Source of the DNA: Isoetes taiwanensis
Taxonomy: Eukaryota > Streptophyta > Lycopodiopsida > Isoetales > Isoetaceae
Direction of reading: 5' to 3'
Assembly (NCBI GenBank): GCA_021234155.1
Contig: JAJEKV010000215.1
Span: forward strand, 124,001-188,000
Length of the DNA stretch: 64,000 nt
The notes below the pieces were generated by a model. That model ran no database searches and was not told the DNA's origin. It saw only the letters and a list, made by a program, of their open reading frames with translations. Shown here piece by piece: positions 22,954 to 34,622 of this stretch. Within the stretch, counting starts at the first letter, position 1. Every line of letters starts with the position of its first letter. The translations under genes and the position numbers were made by a program.

Positions 22954-24594
22954 ATGGCGAATAGAAGATTGCAAGAGGAAGAGATTTATGCTATTATGGC
23001 AATACTGGAGCCAGAAGTTCCGAAATCATACGAAGAAGCAATAACTTGTGAAAATGCAGAAAATTGGAAGAATGCAATGCTAGAAGAGATTAAATCCTTT
23101 GAGAGGACTGAAACGTACAAGCTGGTAGACAGACCGAAGGATAAAAATGTGGTAGGAAGTAAATGGTTATTCAAGATAAAGCAAGGAAATGATGGATCAA
23201 AGAAATATAAAGCTAGGTTAGTTGCACAGGGGTTTACTCAGAAACAGGGAATTGATTACGAAGATACTTTCTCACCGCTGGTAAAGATGACAAGTATTAG
23301 AATTTTGCTTGCTTATGCAAACGCATATGATCTAGAGATCCACCACATGGACGTGAAAATGGCATTCCTAAATGTTGAACTCGAAGAGGAGATATATATG
23401 AAGCAAGCATCAGGTTTTGAAGTAGATAAGGACAAGGTATGGCAGCTCAAACGAGCTGTATATGGACTGAAACAATCTCCACGACAGTGGTACATATGTA
23501 TTGACAGTTTCTTGAAGGGACACGGTTTTGCAAAATTCAAAAATGAAGGAAACTTGTACAGATTTCAGCATGAAGAGGACTTCTGCATTATTGCGCTGTA
23601 CGTTGATGATTGCGTAATGATATCTAACAACATGGAATGTCTAAAGAATTGTAAGAAAGTGCTAAGTGACAGATTTGAAATGACAGACCTAGGAGAATTA
23701 CGGAGATTCTTAGGCATGGAAGTTACTCGAGATAGAAATAAAAGAATATTGGCATTGACGCAGAAAACAAATATTCAAGGGATGCCGAAAAGGTTTGGTC
23801 TGGAATCATGCAATGCTGCAATTACGCCCTTAGTACCATGTCAAAAATTGACTGAAAGCTCATGTCCATCAAATGAAGCTGAAAGGGAAGAAATGGAACA
23901 TACGCCATACAGGGAATTGATTGGGTGCCTGTTATATATCTCAAACTGTACAATACCGGATATTTCATTTGGAGTAAATTTGTTGAGTAGATTCTTGAAT
24001 AATCCCGGAAAGCAACACTGGGTGGCAGCAAAAAGGATCCTAAGGTTCCTAAAGGGAACTGAAAATCATGGAATTATATTTGATAATAATAACCTTACTT
24101 TGGTAGCTTATTCAGATGCAGATTGGGGAGGGGACCCTGATACAAGAAGATCAACATCTGGATATACGCTAATGATTGGAGGGGGATCTATCTCATGGAG
24201 AAGTAAAAAACAAGGGAGTGTTGCAATGTCAACTGCTAAAGCGGAATACAAGACAGCATCTTTAGCTTCTAGAGAAATAATCTGGGTTAGAAGACTGCTG
24301 GAAGAACTTGGTCTGATACAGAAAAAACCAACAATACTTCTATGTGACAGCATGAGTTGTATTGCAATAACTAGAAATCCGGTCTTGCATGAGAGAACGA
24401 AACATATAGAATTGCATGTACACTTTATCCGTGAAATGGTGACAGAACGATACATTGCAGTTGAATATATAAGTACAGAAGATCAGATTGCAGATGTAAT
24501 GACAAAACCACTCTCAACTAGAAAATTTATGAAATTTCAGAGGCTCTTGGGAGTTACAGATGTAGCAAATCATAGAAGAAGCAGTGAATTTTAA
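22954..24594 (+). pseudogene. pol: copia 1 reverse transcriptase and RNase H
   Basis: Open for 546 codons in the same frame as gag. RT motifs: KWLFKIKQ, KARLVAQGFTQ, HMDVKMAFLN (Gly of the usual FLNG changed), VYGLKQSPRQWY and the catalytic YVDD. RNase H shows YSDADWGGD and a STAKAEY box in which Lys replaces the expected Glu, probably inactivating. It ends with RTKHIELHVHF-like sequence. The ATG at 22954 is not a true start; translation would come from the upstream polyprotein. Confidence 0.92.
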
Positions 24595-24616
24595 AATCCA
24601 GTCCATCATATATCAT

Positions 24617-24625
24617 GAAGGGGGA
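24617..24625 (+). promoter_or_regulatory. Polypurine tract of copia 1
   Basis: GAAGGGGGA directly before the TG of the 3' LTR. Confidence 0.88.
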
Positions 24626-25166
24626 TGAAGATATATCATGATATATGATCTGGAGCAATGGGTATGATTGAGGAAAAGGAATATCTAGGTTAAATATTGT
24701 GACCATGCTAGATATGAGATAGGAAGAAATGAAAATAAAACGTTAGACCATGGGAGCGATCAGGGCAGTAGACCATGGTGCCGATCAGAGTAGCCAATGG
24801 TTCGGGTTTGGGTCAGGGTCAATGGTTCGGGTTAACCAAAATAAGGAGGTCGGATAAGCGAATGGGTTAGTGCCATGTTTGTTGGGGATATAGTTAGAAA
24901 AGAGATGTAGCAGGGCCGCACCGAATGGGTCGATCAGGATAAAAGAGAGGTAAGAAGGCAGATCGGTGATTAGACTTGCAGCTGGGAATAAGGAGGATGC
25001 ATATCCAGGGGGATCAAATGTAAACAGGTTCATATTGAAATTGAGTTGATCCATGTGCTACTATAGTTATCTCTATAAGATCTAGTAGATAATTATCATT
25101 GTATGATAAGTAGTTGTGGTGTGTTGCAATAAAGATTGGAGTTTCAAATTAAGGCAATAATTTTCA
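24626..25166 (+). repeat. 3' LTR of copia element 1
   Basis: 541 bp, TG...CA. Eight of the nine substitutions against the 5' LTR are transitions, as expected for methylated, silenced DNA. Confidence 0.95.
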
Positions 25167-25967
25167 TTAGTTAAGTATGAAATCATTCTTTGTATTTTGG
25201 GAATAAAGTCAAACTATAGGAGCATTTTATTGCACTATAAGAATCGATAATAAAGAAATCAAATGCATTGGTTCAACCCATAATTACACTATTCTAAAAT
25301 TATATTTTCAGATTTTTTTTTTTTTAATAACTTTAAAATGACAAGCATTTTATTTTATTTTATTTTATTTTGTGGCAAAACTGAGATTTTTAAAATGAAC
25401 CGGCTAAAAGACTTGGGCTAAGTTCTAGCTAAATTAAGATTATGCATGCTTATCAAGCGAGTCCAGGAATTAAGCTCCTGGACCTAAAGTTAGTGCTCCT
25501 CATAAAATCATGAGTGAATATATTAAAGTCACCAGCAAGCAGACACTCATCATAGTGAGTGTTATTCCAACTGTCTCTCACAGTGTTTCGAAAAGGAGTA
25601 CTTATCAGCAGGCTAATTATGAATATAAATATTAAATAAAGCAAACATAATGTTCCCCAGATCTCCATGAAGAATTTTCCATCTACGATTGCTTCTATTC
25701 TATTCTATTTTATTCTATACACCATTTAGATATTAGAAAGATTAAGAATGTCTCTCCAAGCTATAGAGACACCTATTATTAGCTTTAATGGTCCACAACC
25801 TGTACTTAGGAGGAAGAGAGTTAGAAATGAGCAGTGTGTGGTCACAATGCTGCCAGTGGCGTGACGTTAAAATGCTATCTATCTTTGCCTATTTCGCAAA
25901 AAAAGTTGCAGCCAAATAGATGAGTTCAAAAATTTGTTATTTACAAATACAACCATGAACACAACAT

Positions 25968-27740
25968 TTATCTATGCTTGACAGAATTACTGAAGTGTTC
26001 TTGGCAGAATATTACAACATCACGAGCATTTCTTAAAGGTCTAGAATTCCTCTTCAACATTTCATGTGTAAGTGCTCTTTTAATCACTGCCCCTGCCCCA
26101 TCATGTTCACCTACAAACAAGAAAGAGAAGGTTACTTTGAAGAGATACAATTTAAGTAAATCTGCAGTGCTGGCATACCTTTTCCATGGTAAGTGGCAAA
26201 GTAATTCTAGTTAAATGGAATACCGGAGCTCTAAAAAAAAAATCTAGCAATGAAGAAAAATGTTCTTGCACCCTTGAATTGATGTGAGCAACCATCCGAC
26301 CACATCACATGGTTGGTGTACTCCACACCTTTCTTGTATAGAAACTGAACATGCTTATTAAGACAATGTTGAACAAAGAGAGTGTCATGTTCTCTGTCAT
26401 CTGAATCATAGAAGTGAGTCTCTTTGATTATGTTCCACTCACGCTTAGACAGTTCTCTTGAACCTCTGTAGCAGTTTGTCTGTATGTGATGTGCACCAGT
26501 ATTGTGCATTGTTCATTCCTCCAATGCAAACTTTGGATCTCTTGCTGCATTTTGAATGTGCAATTCTCAACAAAGTCTATTACTGATACAACCGTGTCTT
26601 TTGGAAAAGTGGCTAAGCAGTCCCTAAACTGTTTAGCCTGCCATCTGACTTCATAGTTGTGAGGAATAAAATCTGTCAAAACATTCTTTGCATACTCCAA
26701 GATATCAGCAGTAGTACTTGTCTTATACACGAGCTTAACTATTGATTTTAGTACTACTTTCAAATCTCCAGTTCCATCAGGTTCAGTAGATGGTCCAAAC
26801 ACCTGTAATTTTCCATAAAACTTATTTAGTATTGAATATGACAGAATCTGAAATACAACAGCAGACTAAAGTAGATAATAAAGCAAGGGTTTCGCAACAC
26901 CTTCAAGAATGTGTTCTCTGTCCTACTGTGAAGCATTTGCTCATACCTTATTATTATAGACTGCAATTTTTTTTTAAATTTGTCGTTTTCTTCTCTTGCT
27001 TAGTCCATGGCTGGAGCCATCTTTCTTTAACTCTACTTCTCTTGCTCTTTTCTTTGCTCTTTGTTCTCTCCTTTTCATTGCATGCAATTTTCTATAGAGT
27101 GACTCCTGATCTTCAAACCTACGTTGATGCTAGACCTCAACACCACCTTTAAAACAATCAGCAAACTAGTATTTCAAGATTTTAACATGGAAAAGTTTTT
27201 TCAAGCACTTACCAAAAGGCGTAGGTAAATCACAAACCGCACGAAAACTATCACATCTTTCTTCAAGATTGGATGTCTTTGGTGGTGGCTCTGATTCAGT
27301 GGTAGAATCACAAACATCAAAGTGTTTAATCAAAAATTCCTCTTCACAATTTCCAGTTCTTTCACCAACAAAAATATTCCAATTATCTGTCGGTTCGAAT
27401 TGACTATTAGCCTCACATTCATCTGAAAAATCAGGTTTACTGGTTAGCCATCATATTTGCAAGCAATTGATCAGTAATTCAAGATATTACCATTGTTAGT
27501 ATTAAAAATAAATTCTCCCTCAATATTTGCATTTCTTTCACCAACATGAAGAATAGAATACTCTGCTGCCTCCACGACAGGGCAATTTTCAGTTGAATGG
27601 AGAAAATTATCTGCCAAACGAGAGCATAAGCATATAAATTCCTCGGATTGTTGTCCCAAATTGTGGATACTGCTTATCAGAGTTTTTGCATCAAAAGCGA
27701 CATTTTGCTTCGGGCGCATTGGAGAAATCTTTCCTCCCAA
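25968..27740 (-). pseudogene. Transposase-like gene, copy 3, broken
   Basis: The last exon (26150-25968) encodes GEHDGAGAVIKRA. ORF 26509-26231 holds WSDGCSHQFKGARTF. ORF 26802-26428 holds VIDFVENC, a change from DFAEN in the other copies. The 5' ORF 27740-27471 is shortened because substitutions around 27714-27790 alter the first exon. Splice boundaries match copy 2. Copia element 1 sits upstream on the plus strand and does not interrupt it. Like its sisters it has the shared frameshift and cannot encode a full protein. Confidence 0.72.
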
Positions 27741-28290
27741 TTCATGGCAAATACATCAAAAGAAAGCACCTCCATCACGAAAACAATATATCTTTGTAGT
27801 AGCCCGCCATTCTTTGTCAATTGCCCGCCAACCTTTGCACTTACTCAAAATTGAAAGCATGATTATACAACAGCAAATTTGGGATTGATGAGATGGCATG
27901 ATGAGATGTCTTGAGGATTTCAGATTGATGAGATGGCTTGTTGATCAACCATTCCGGATGCTGGGAAGGAAATTGTGATCAACAACTGCGAAAGGCCTTG
28001 AAAAAATAGGTGACGGGCATGAAGAAAACTGATGAAGTGCAAAAAGCACCTCGCTAGCACTAGATGCCGTGACATGCTTTTTTGTATACCACTAATATAA
28101 ACATACCTTTTGACTCTTTGTTGACATCCTTCAACAAAAAAATATTCTTGTTGTTATCATGTCATCTTTTGGTGATGATCCTCAAATACAAGTGGTTTTC
28201 GATTCGAGCAACAGCCATGCTAAATGTATACTATGAAATTGGTAAGTTAAATGGCGCATAAGAATGGATTTAGTGGCGAGGCTAGAATAG

Positions 28291-28444
<154 letters not shown>

Positions 28445-28970
28445 GGGTGAAAGCATAGAGGTGGGGGACACTTTTTATGTCAGTGACACATGGTGCTTAG
28501 TGGGTGCTTTCTAGGACATTTTCTTTGTATTTTTGAAAAATACAAAGAAGTTATAAATTTTGAAACAACCCTTCCCCGGAGCTCTTTGGAACATGGGCAT
28601 CAAGCATAGAGTCCGGAAGCACTGGTACGATTTCCTTCAACAGTTCCTCAACACTCTAGAATGAATAACGCGTCATAAGAAATCATGTAAAATTATACCC
28701 TCAAAGCAATTGGAATTTCTCACATAATATGTAAATGAAATATGTATACCCATGCACATTTGCATGCCGGAGGCTTTCATCCACTATATGCCACCAGGTT
28801 GAAATTTAAAATTTGAAAAGTGATGGTTATTTTTTTTATTTTCACTTCTCTTCTGCCCACTGCCTCATCCGCCCGCTATAGCCGCCGGAGAGAACCTTGC
28901 TTTGCCGTAGCCGTGACCTTGGCCGCTGCCGCCATTCCAGCGCCCTCCTTCAGTACCTTCTCATGTGCAA

Positions 28971-30217
28971 ATGACCATGGCCCCTACTCGGGATTTTGTT
29001 AGCTACTCCAACCTCAACATCCACCAAATCTTTGACGAGCTTGGTGAGGAGCTCGTCGGGGACCCAAAAAAGGTCGAGCTCCTCTTAACTGAGCTTGTTC
29101 AGTGCTTCGCCACGGGGAATAGGATGCCTTACCCTATTTTCCACCTGACGTAGTGCTTCTTGCTGAAGCTGAACGCCTTAGGGGAGCCTTACACATTGGT
29201 GGAGCAGCCGGACCAAGTTTTGATGTTAGTCATGTTCTACCCTCCTTCTTGCATGGAGGTTAGTGAAGCAGAAGCAATCAGGGTAGAGGCCGAAAGGATT
29301 ATGGGCCTAGCCAAAATGGATGATGCGCGGAAGATGGAGCGGGCAGACCCGAAGGCCCGGGGTATAGAGTATATCTACATGGAGATGGGCAAGACATAGT
29401 TGCCAGAAACCTCTTCTGCCTTCTCCCCCACCACTTTGATGAGGCGTCCCAGAGTTTTATTTGGGGCGAGATTCCGTCATACCTTGACAGGGAGCACATG
29501 CAACTCATTCAACAGGACATGCGAACTAGGCCGGACAGATACAAGACTGAGCTGCTAAGAAAGGTTAGCCCCCGTTGCCTAGCCGAGGTAGAAGATGCAG
29601 CTGCACAACAGGAAGCTGAGCGACCGGTGCAACAAAAAGTTGTCAAGCTAAATGCTGAGAGAGAGACCCAACACCAGACTCAATAAGATGAGGAGCAGAA
29701 CACGAAGCGGGCTCCGGATTAGACTGAAACCCTTGTTGTTAAATGGAGGCTGAAGTACACTGCACGCAAATCGGGGAGCGCCTACAAGGAGAAGCTCAAA
29801 GCGATGGGGAATCTTGGCAAGGCCACAAGCTTTCCCCGCTGGCAGGACCGCATGGATGCCGCTCGAGCTCGCCCCGTGACAGGGGGCAAGACCCTTTCCA
29901 AGAAGCCGCAGCAAAAGAAGCCTCATAAGTATAGGCCCGGTACCGTGGCATTGAGAGAGATCCGGAAGTGTCAGAGGACTACCAAACTTTTGTTACGGAA
30001 GCTTCTCTTCCAACTCCTGGTCCAAGATACAGCACAGGAGTATCGGACTGACCTTTGGTTCCAGACCTTTGCTATGCTCGCCCTCCAGGAGGCCGCCAAA
30101 GACTACTTGGTGGCCCTTTTTGGGGATGCCAACCTCTCTGCTATCCATGCTAAGAGGGTTACCATCATGCCAAAGGATTTGGCCTTGGCAAGGAGGATTC
30201 GGAGGGACCACAAGTAG
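28971..30217 (+). pseudogene. Broken gene: unknown N-terminal domain ending in a histone H3-like fold
   Basis: Starts ATG 28971 or 28977 (MAPTRDFVSY). The frame holds DELGEELVGDPKKVELLLTE, stops at 29151, resumes with a related open stretch to 29399 (EAEAIRVEAERIMGL), then a shift near 29400 moves it to a second frame: PHHFDEASQSFIWGEIP, then a Gln/Glu-rich stretch. Stops at 29684 and 29720 precede the H3 part. GC content and codon choice are richer than in the surrounding AT-rich DNA. I do not recognise the N-terminal part; it could be a retroelement ORF or a host gene. The frame continuity toward the H3 part suggests one long ancestral ORF, but splicing of two unrelated fragments cannot be excluded. 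Confidence 0.6.
29723..30217 (+). CDS. Histone H3-like ORF with extended, rearranged N-terminal tail
   Basis: Open from the TAG at 29720 to the TAG at 30215-30217; first ATG 29804. The residues KYTARKS near 29753 resemble the K9 region of H3. After about 45 unrelated tail residues come [11 protein letters not shown] and [17 protein letters not shown]. The full histone fold follows, ending [13 protein letters not shown] and RRIRRDHK. In H3 numbering several DNA-contact or core residues are changed: P66L, R69L, R72Q, R83W; R63 and K64 remain. Loop 1 is of canonical length, unlike typical CENH3, although AAKDYLV resembles CENH3. No introns in the fold, so a retroposed copy or captured domain is plausible. 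Function unknown; likely not a working nucleosomal H3. Confidence 0.7.
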   Translation, partial: TETLVVKWRLKYTARKSGSAYKEKLKAMGNLGKATSFPRWQDRMDAARARPVTGGKTLSKKPQQKKPHKYRPGTVALREIRKCQRTTKLLLRKLLFQLLVQDTAQEYRTDLWFQTFAMLALQEAAKDYLVALFGDANLSAIHAKRVTIMPKDLALARRIRRDHK

Positions 30218-30560
30218 CCCCATTTTTCCAAGCCATTTTTGTAAATCATTTTGTTGTATATCTTTTCTGATGTGAATATATAGGAACCTCCATTTCTGTC
30301 CATAATCTCTTGTTGTGTTTATTCACTTAACTATTAAAAAAAAAAGAATAATATAATTATTATGACATCTGATGCTGACATTAGCATACTTTTAAATAGA
30401 GTGACACTAAACAAATTTAGAGTTTCATTTCTCTTTTATTTTCCTATTCTCTCATTCTGCCTACATGTTCCTCTTGCACAAATGGATGCTCCTACTCTTT
30501 TCTAATGGTACCAGGACAGTGAGCATTGAAATCCCCACGTCCCATTCGACCTATTTCATC
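30218..30560. other. Spacer without recognisable gene
   Basis: AT-rich, with an A-run near 30337 that could mark a retroposed 3' end of the H3-like ORF. Nothing else supported. Confidence 0.5.
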
Positions 30561-30565
30561 CCTAC

Positions 30566-31769
30566 TTGCTTCAAGATATCGACTTGATCACCAACATGCA
30601 AGCACACCCAGACTATGCTGCATTCCTTGAGTTTTATACTCAAGAGATGGTCCCGTTTTGCATCACCCTCGGAGATCCACCTCGCCTGTATTTAGAAAGG
30701 GCAACTGTGTGTGACATGCTAGGGGATGATGCTCATGCCGCTAACGTCCTCAAAGGAAAGCTTCGTTGGGCCAAGCACCCACCTGTCGTGCTACATGAGG
30801 GCCAACCATACTTCGATGTAAAGTTTGCCTTGGCCATTCTAATGGATCAGTACGTCGAGGATGAAGCCCTGCCTGCAGAGAAGGGGAAAGCACCAGCTAT
30901 ACTAGCTGAAGAAGATGACGAGCGTGTCAGTGAGGATGACTTTGTTCATTATAATCAGTTAACTGAGCAAATGCCGCTACATTGAGACCAGGGACCTCGA
31001 CTTACAGGACTGGATACCCTCCCAATTATCCAGCATCAAGGTAAAAATATCTCCTATTGGAGGATATCATGTGGACATACCACATTATTGCTGATCTCAA
31101 GTTCAAGAAGAAGACACATATCTTATAAGAGCTCGCCGAGTATTGTATGGACGACTTAATCGACTTTAGCCTGGCCGAGCTCCCCTCTGAGGTACCACAA
31201 TTGCTTTAGTTTCATCAGGAGACTATCGAGCCAGTTGATGCCCTCTTGCGCCTGCGACTTCTTATGTTGCAAGAGGCCCTGTCACAACCACCTGACAGCT
31301 TTTGTTGCTATGGGACCTCGCGTCCTAAATATTAATTTGGTGGATATCCCCTCAGAGTCAGATGAGGAAGGGGAAGATCTTTGTGACAATAAAGATCATT
31401 TGAGGGAAGAGAAGCAAGAAGCTAAGGAAGATGAGGTGACCATGGACCTCGATAAGGAGGTAGCCATCTCTGTTATTCCTGAGGTTCGTGCCTTGGGAAA
31501 TCACACCATCGCTTCTTCCTTTCAGCTTTTCAGCAAGAACAGGTCCTTTTTATTGATTGGGATCTGGCTCTAGAGGCAGAAGCATCATGGTGGGTACTCC
31601 ATGCTCTATCCACCTTAGACGGGAATAAAAAGCTCCAACCTCGCATGGTCGCATATGTGCTCGTGCGTCGGGATCTTGCTTTGGTCGCTCTAGGGCAAGA
31701 TATTGCACCATGGATGAGCATGAAACTCCTTGTGGCCGCTCCATTGGCCATGGCATTTCCCCCATAGAT
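30566..31769 (+). pseudogene. Unidentified coding remnant
   Basis: The open stretch 30566-30985 encodes an acidic protein fragment (DLITNMQAHPDYAAFLEFYT ... EEDDERVSEDD). Further coding-like pieces in other frames follow: 31235-31500, acidic (PSESDEEGEDLCD), and about 31550-31769, DWDLALEAEASWW... ending FPP-stop. Codon choice and GC content match 28971-30217 and differ from the flanks, so the two may be parts of one old element or gene. No domain recognised. Confidence 0.4.
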
Positions 31770-32086
31770 TGCCTCCACTGCTGCTCTTACCATTAGCCCC
31801 GGTGTCACTTTACTTCGATACCACCAGCCGCCGCCGCCTCCTACTCCCATGGAAGGACCTAGTTCGTAAATGTATTCATTGTTATAGACGTATGGCCTTA
31901 GGCCATTAAGAAGTATGTATCAAGGAATTTAGCATTTATATGCCATCCTTTAATATAACTTTTTGATATTGTATATCTTATCCTCTCTCTCTCTATTAAA
32001 TGCCTTGCACGCAAGTTATAAGTCAATGGTTGTACATCTTGCTTATCTCTACTCTTTGTTTATATTTTAAATGGTGCACGTCCCTC

Positions 32087-33150
32087 TCCATGGCCGACCC
32101 CCCTGCAACCAGGTCGCTTAACTCTAGAGCAAGAGCTCATAGTTATGAAGCGCTAGCTTACTGAGCTCCAAGCCTACGTACTTCAAAACAATCCACTAGC
32201 AATACTACAGGAGTATGGTCCTTTCCTGCTGTAGCTAATCACCAGCCACCACCACCACCTGCACCAGTACCTGCTTCAGCTACATCCACACACTCAAAGC
32301 GTTCACAGAGTAGCTCATCATCTGATACAAGTTCTGAGTCGTCAGATTCATCAGAGTCCTCCGAGTCCTCAGGAGATCATGCTAAGCCCAGGAAGAAGAA
32401 GGACTATCAAAAGACAGTGGGCTCTGCTATCACAAGCATTTGGAAGAACCGTAAGTTAGCCCAATTCTCGGATAAGACCAAGCCGGGTGTGGATGCTGAA
32501 TCCTGGTTGGATGAGATGCATGAATTCGGCAAATCTTATAGGATGATGGAAAAAGAGATCGACAAGGTTGCTACCACTAACCTCATAGGGTCATCCCATA
32601 TTTGGTGGAAAGGATATGCACATTCTCATGGACTAACACGAGGCATGTCCTCAGAGCTCATTGTTGCCAACAGATTCAAACTTTCTATCGCCTGGAACAA
32701 AAAAACCTGACAGTCCAAGCATACACGGATGAGTTCATGCGCTTAAGGCTATATGTCTCAGGAATTAATGAATGTAGGGCAGTGGAAGGTTATATTGAGA
32801 GGTTATCCTCCACACTTAAGAAAATGGTGCGAGCCATAGATCCAAAAACAGTGCCAGTGAGGATAGTCCCAAATACCAGCCGCAACGTTCCTCCACCTTT
32901 GACCTAAACAGGAACTATACACCTTATCGGGCATGCTCTCCTAGTCGAGGACTTCCTCAATTGGTTGGTTATTAGAAGCAGGACGAGAAAGTTTCTTTCA
33001 ATATCTAGATAAATCTGCTAATACCACAGGAGCCATGCGAGAGATTTTGCAAGTAATGCCAAAAGAAGCTCGTGAGCAGTTACGAAAAGACAAAGCCTGT
33101 TATCGGTGTTTTCAACCGGGACATCGTATGCAGGAACGCCCATATGTTAC
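32087..33150 (+). pseudogene. gag: gypsy gag
   Basis: Ser-rich linker (SSSSDTSSESSDSSESS-like, near 32300-32370) then a gag domain: KLAQFSDKTKPGVDAESWLDEM, then a frameshift near 32700 into YTDEFMRLRLYVSG. The zinc knuckle near 33086, CYRCFQPGHRMQER, has lost its final Cys. Frames are broken by several stops. Confidence 0.8.
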
Positions 33151-33178
33151 CTAGGCTGCTCAAACTGCCCTTGCAGAA

Positions 33179-33973
33179 GTGGATTGGGATCATATGGTGC
33201 CCTCATTTGATCCTTTAGCCGTTGCTGACGACGAAGCTCCAGACTATATTCAAGGTGAGTCCCACATTTATGCCACTATTGAAACACGTCAAGCAGATAG
33301 TCAACCTACAGTCAATATAATGGTTGGCCAAGTAGCCAGTAAACCTTTTGTCATCCTTATGGATATGGGTAGCACGTATAATTTTGCTTCATCTAGAATG
33401 GCAGAGGTCTTACAGCTTACTCCTTTGAAATCAAAGCCATGTCCAGTTATGATGGCTAGTGGGGCCGTGCGTCATACTCAAGGCCAACACATTAATTTGA
33501 ACATCCAGTTGCCAGGAGAACCTGTTGTTCTAGGAGTCGAGATTATGAACATCGACCGATATGATCTCATTGTGGGAATGAAGTTCTTGGCTGCTGCAAA
33601 AATAAATATTGATTGTGAGAAGAGGGAAGTTACCTTTAATGCAGCTAATGGAGCTCGTGTAACTATAGCAGGTAAACCAGTTATTCCAATTATGCAGAGT
33701 ATTTCATTGCATCAGTTGGATAAAGCCATCAATAGGTATCAAGTTGCTTGCGTTGTTAGACTTGCATCAATAGAGACCAAGTCCGAACAGAAAGAAGTCA
33801 TGGAGAACTTGCTCAAACCAATTGCCGCCGCACTTCATGAGTTTCGTGACCTTTTTGCAGACGAGATTCAAAAGTTACCACCTTTTAGAGGTGTTGAATG
33901 TGAAATTACACTGGAACCTGGTACTAAGCCTACCAGTAAGGCTCGATATCGTATGAGTGCAAGAGCTTCTTAA
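33179..33973 (+). pseudogene. pol: gypsy protease and linker to RT
   Basis: Aspartic protease motif ILMDMGSTYNF near 33352, where DSGSTHNF is usual; the catalytic Asp is kept. NIDRYDLIVGMKFL (the usual DVILGMDWL position) is followed by the connection LFADEIQKLPPFRGVECEI and stops at 33971-33973, where the RT continues in the next frame. Confidence 0.85.
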
Positions 33974-34622
33974 GTTAGGATTCATTCGGCCAAGCGTATC
34001 ACATTTTGGCGCCCCTATTTTGTTTGTGAAGAAAAAGGATGGTACCTTGCATATGTGCATTGATTACAGGCAATTGAATAAGCACACAATTAAGAATTGG
34101 TATGCTTTGTCGCGCGTTGATGACCTGATGGATCAATTGCAAGGGGCCAAGTATTTTACGAAGATTGATCTTCGTTCAAGTTATTACCAGATAAGAATTA
34201 AAGAGGATGACATCCATAAGTCTGCATTTCGGACACATTATGGACACTATGAATTTACCATTATGCCTTTTGGGCTAATTAATGCCCCTGCTACCTTCAT
34301 GAGATTAATGAATGATGTCTTCCGCGAATATCTCAATGATTTTGTCATTATTTTCTTCGAGGATATCCTAATTTATAGCAAAACTTTAGAAGACCATGAG
34401 CGCCATCTTTGGTTAGCCCTGCAGAAATTGAGACGCCATCAACTTTATGCTAAGTTTTCCAAATGCAGGTTCACAACCTCCAAGGTAAATTATTTGGGAC
34501 ACATTGTTTCTGCTGAGGGAATACCAACGGATCCAGCTAAGATTGAGGTAGTAAAAGATTGGATTGTGCCAACGAATGTGTCAGAGGTCCACAGTTTTCT
34601 AAGTTTGGCAGGCTATTACTGA
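33957..34622 (+). pseudogene. pol: gypsy reverse transcriptase
   Basis: Motifs: [62 protein letters not shown]. The active-site box reads FFEDILIYS, so the first Asp of the usual FLDD is Glu. Ends at a TGA (34620-34622) inside AGYY-stop-KFVKDFAK, consistent with CGA to TGA. Confidence 0.9.

Larger units (their letters stand above)
19879..25166 (+). mobile_element. Ty1/copia retrotransposon 1 (complete, decayed)
   Basis: Bounded by 525- and 541-bp LTRs starting TG and ending CA, with target duplication TTAGT at 19874-19878 and 25167-25171. The empty site is seen in unit B near 2835 (TTTTAGTTAAG). Internal order is gag, protease, integrase, reverse transcriptase, RNase H, the Ty1/copia order. 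The LTRs differ by nine substitutions and one 16-bp indel, so insertion is moderately old and later than the tandem duplication. Coding parts are broken (see separate entries). Protein similarity to copia element 2 at 44217 suggests a related lineage; I do not assign one. Confidence 0.96.

Noticed and set aside
20484-24455. Minus-strand ORFs across copia 1 and, likewise, copia 2
   Set aside because: Antisense shadows of the gag-pol frames.
29723-30217. Calling the H3-like ORF a centromeric CENH3
   Set aside because: Loop 1 has canonical H3 length and the C-terminal part follows H3; AAKDYLV and a Trp alone are not enough.
31530-31850. Gly-rich minus-strand ORF
   Set aside because: Antisense to a plus-strand coding-like stretch with better codon structure.
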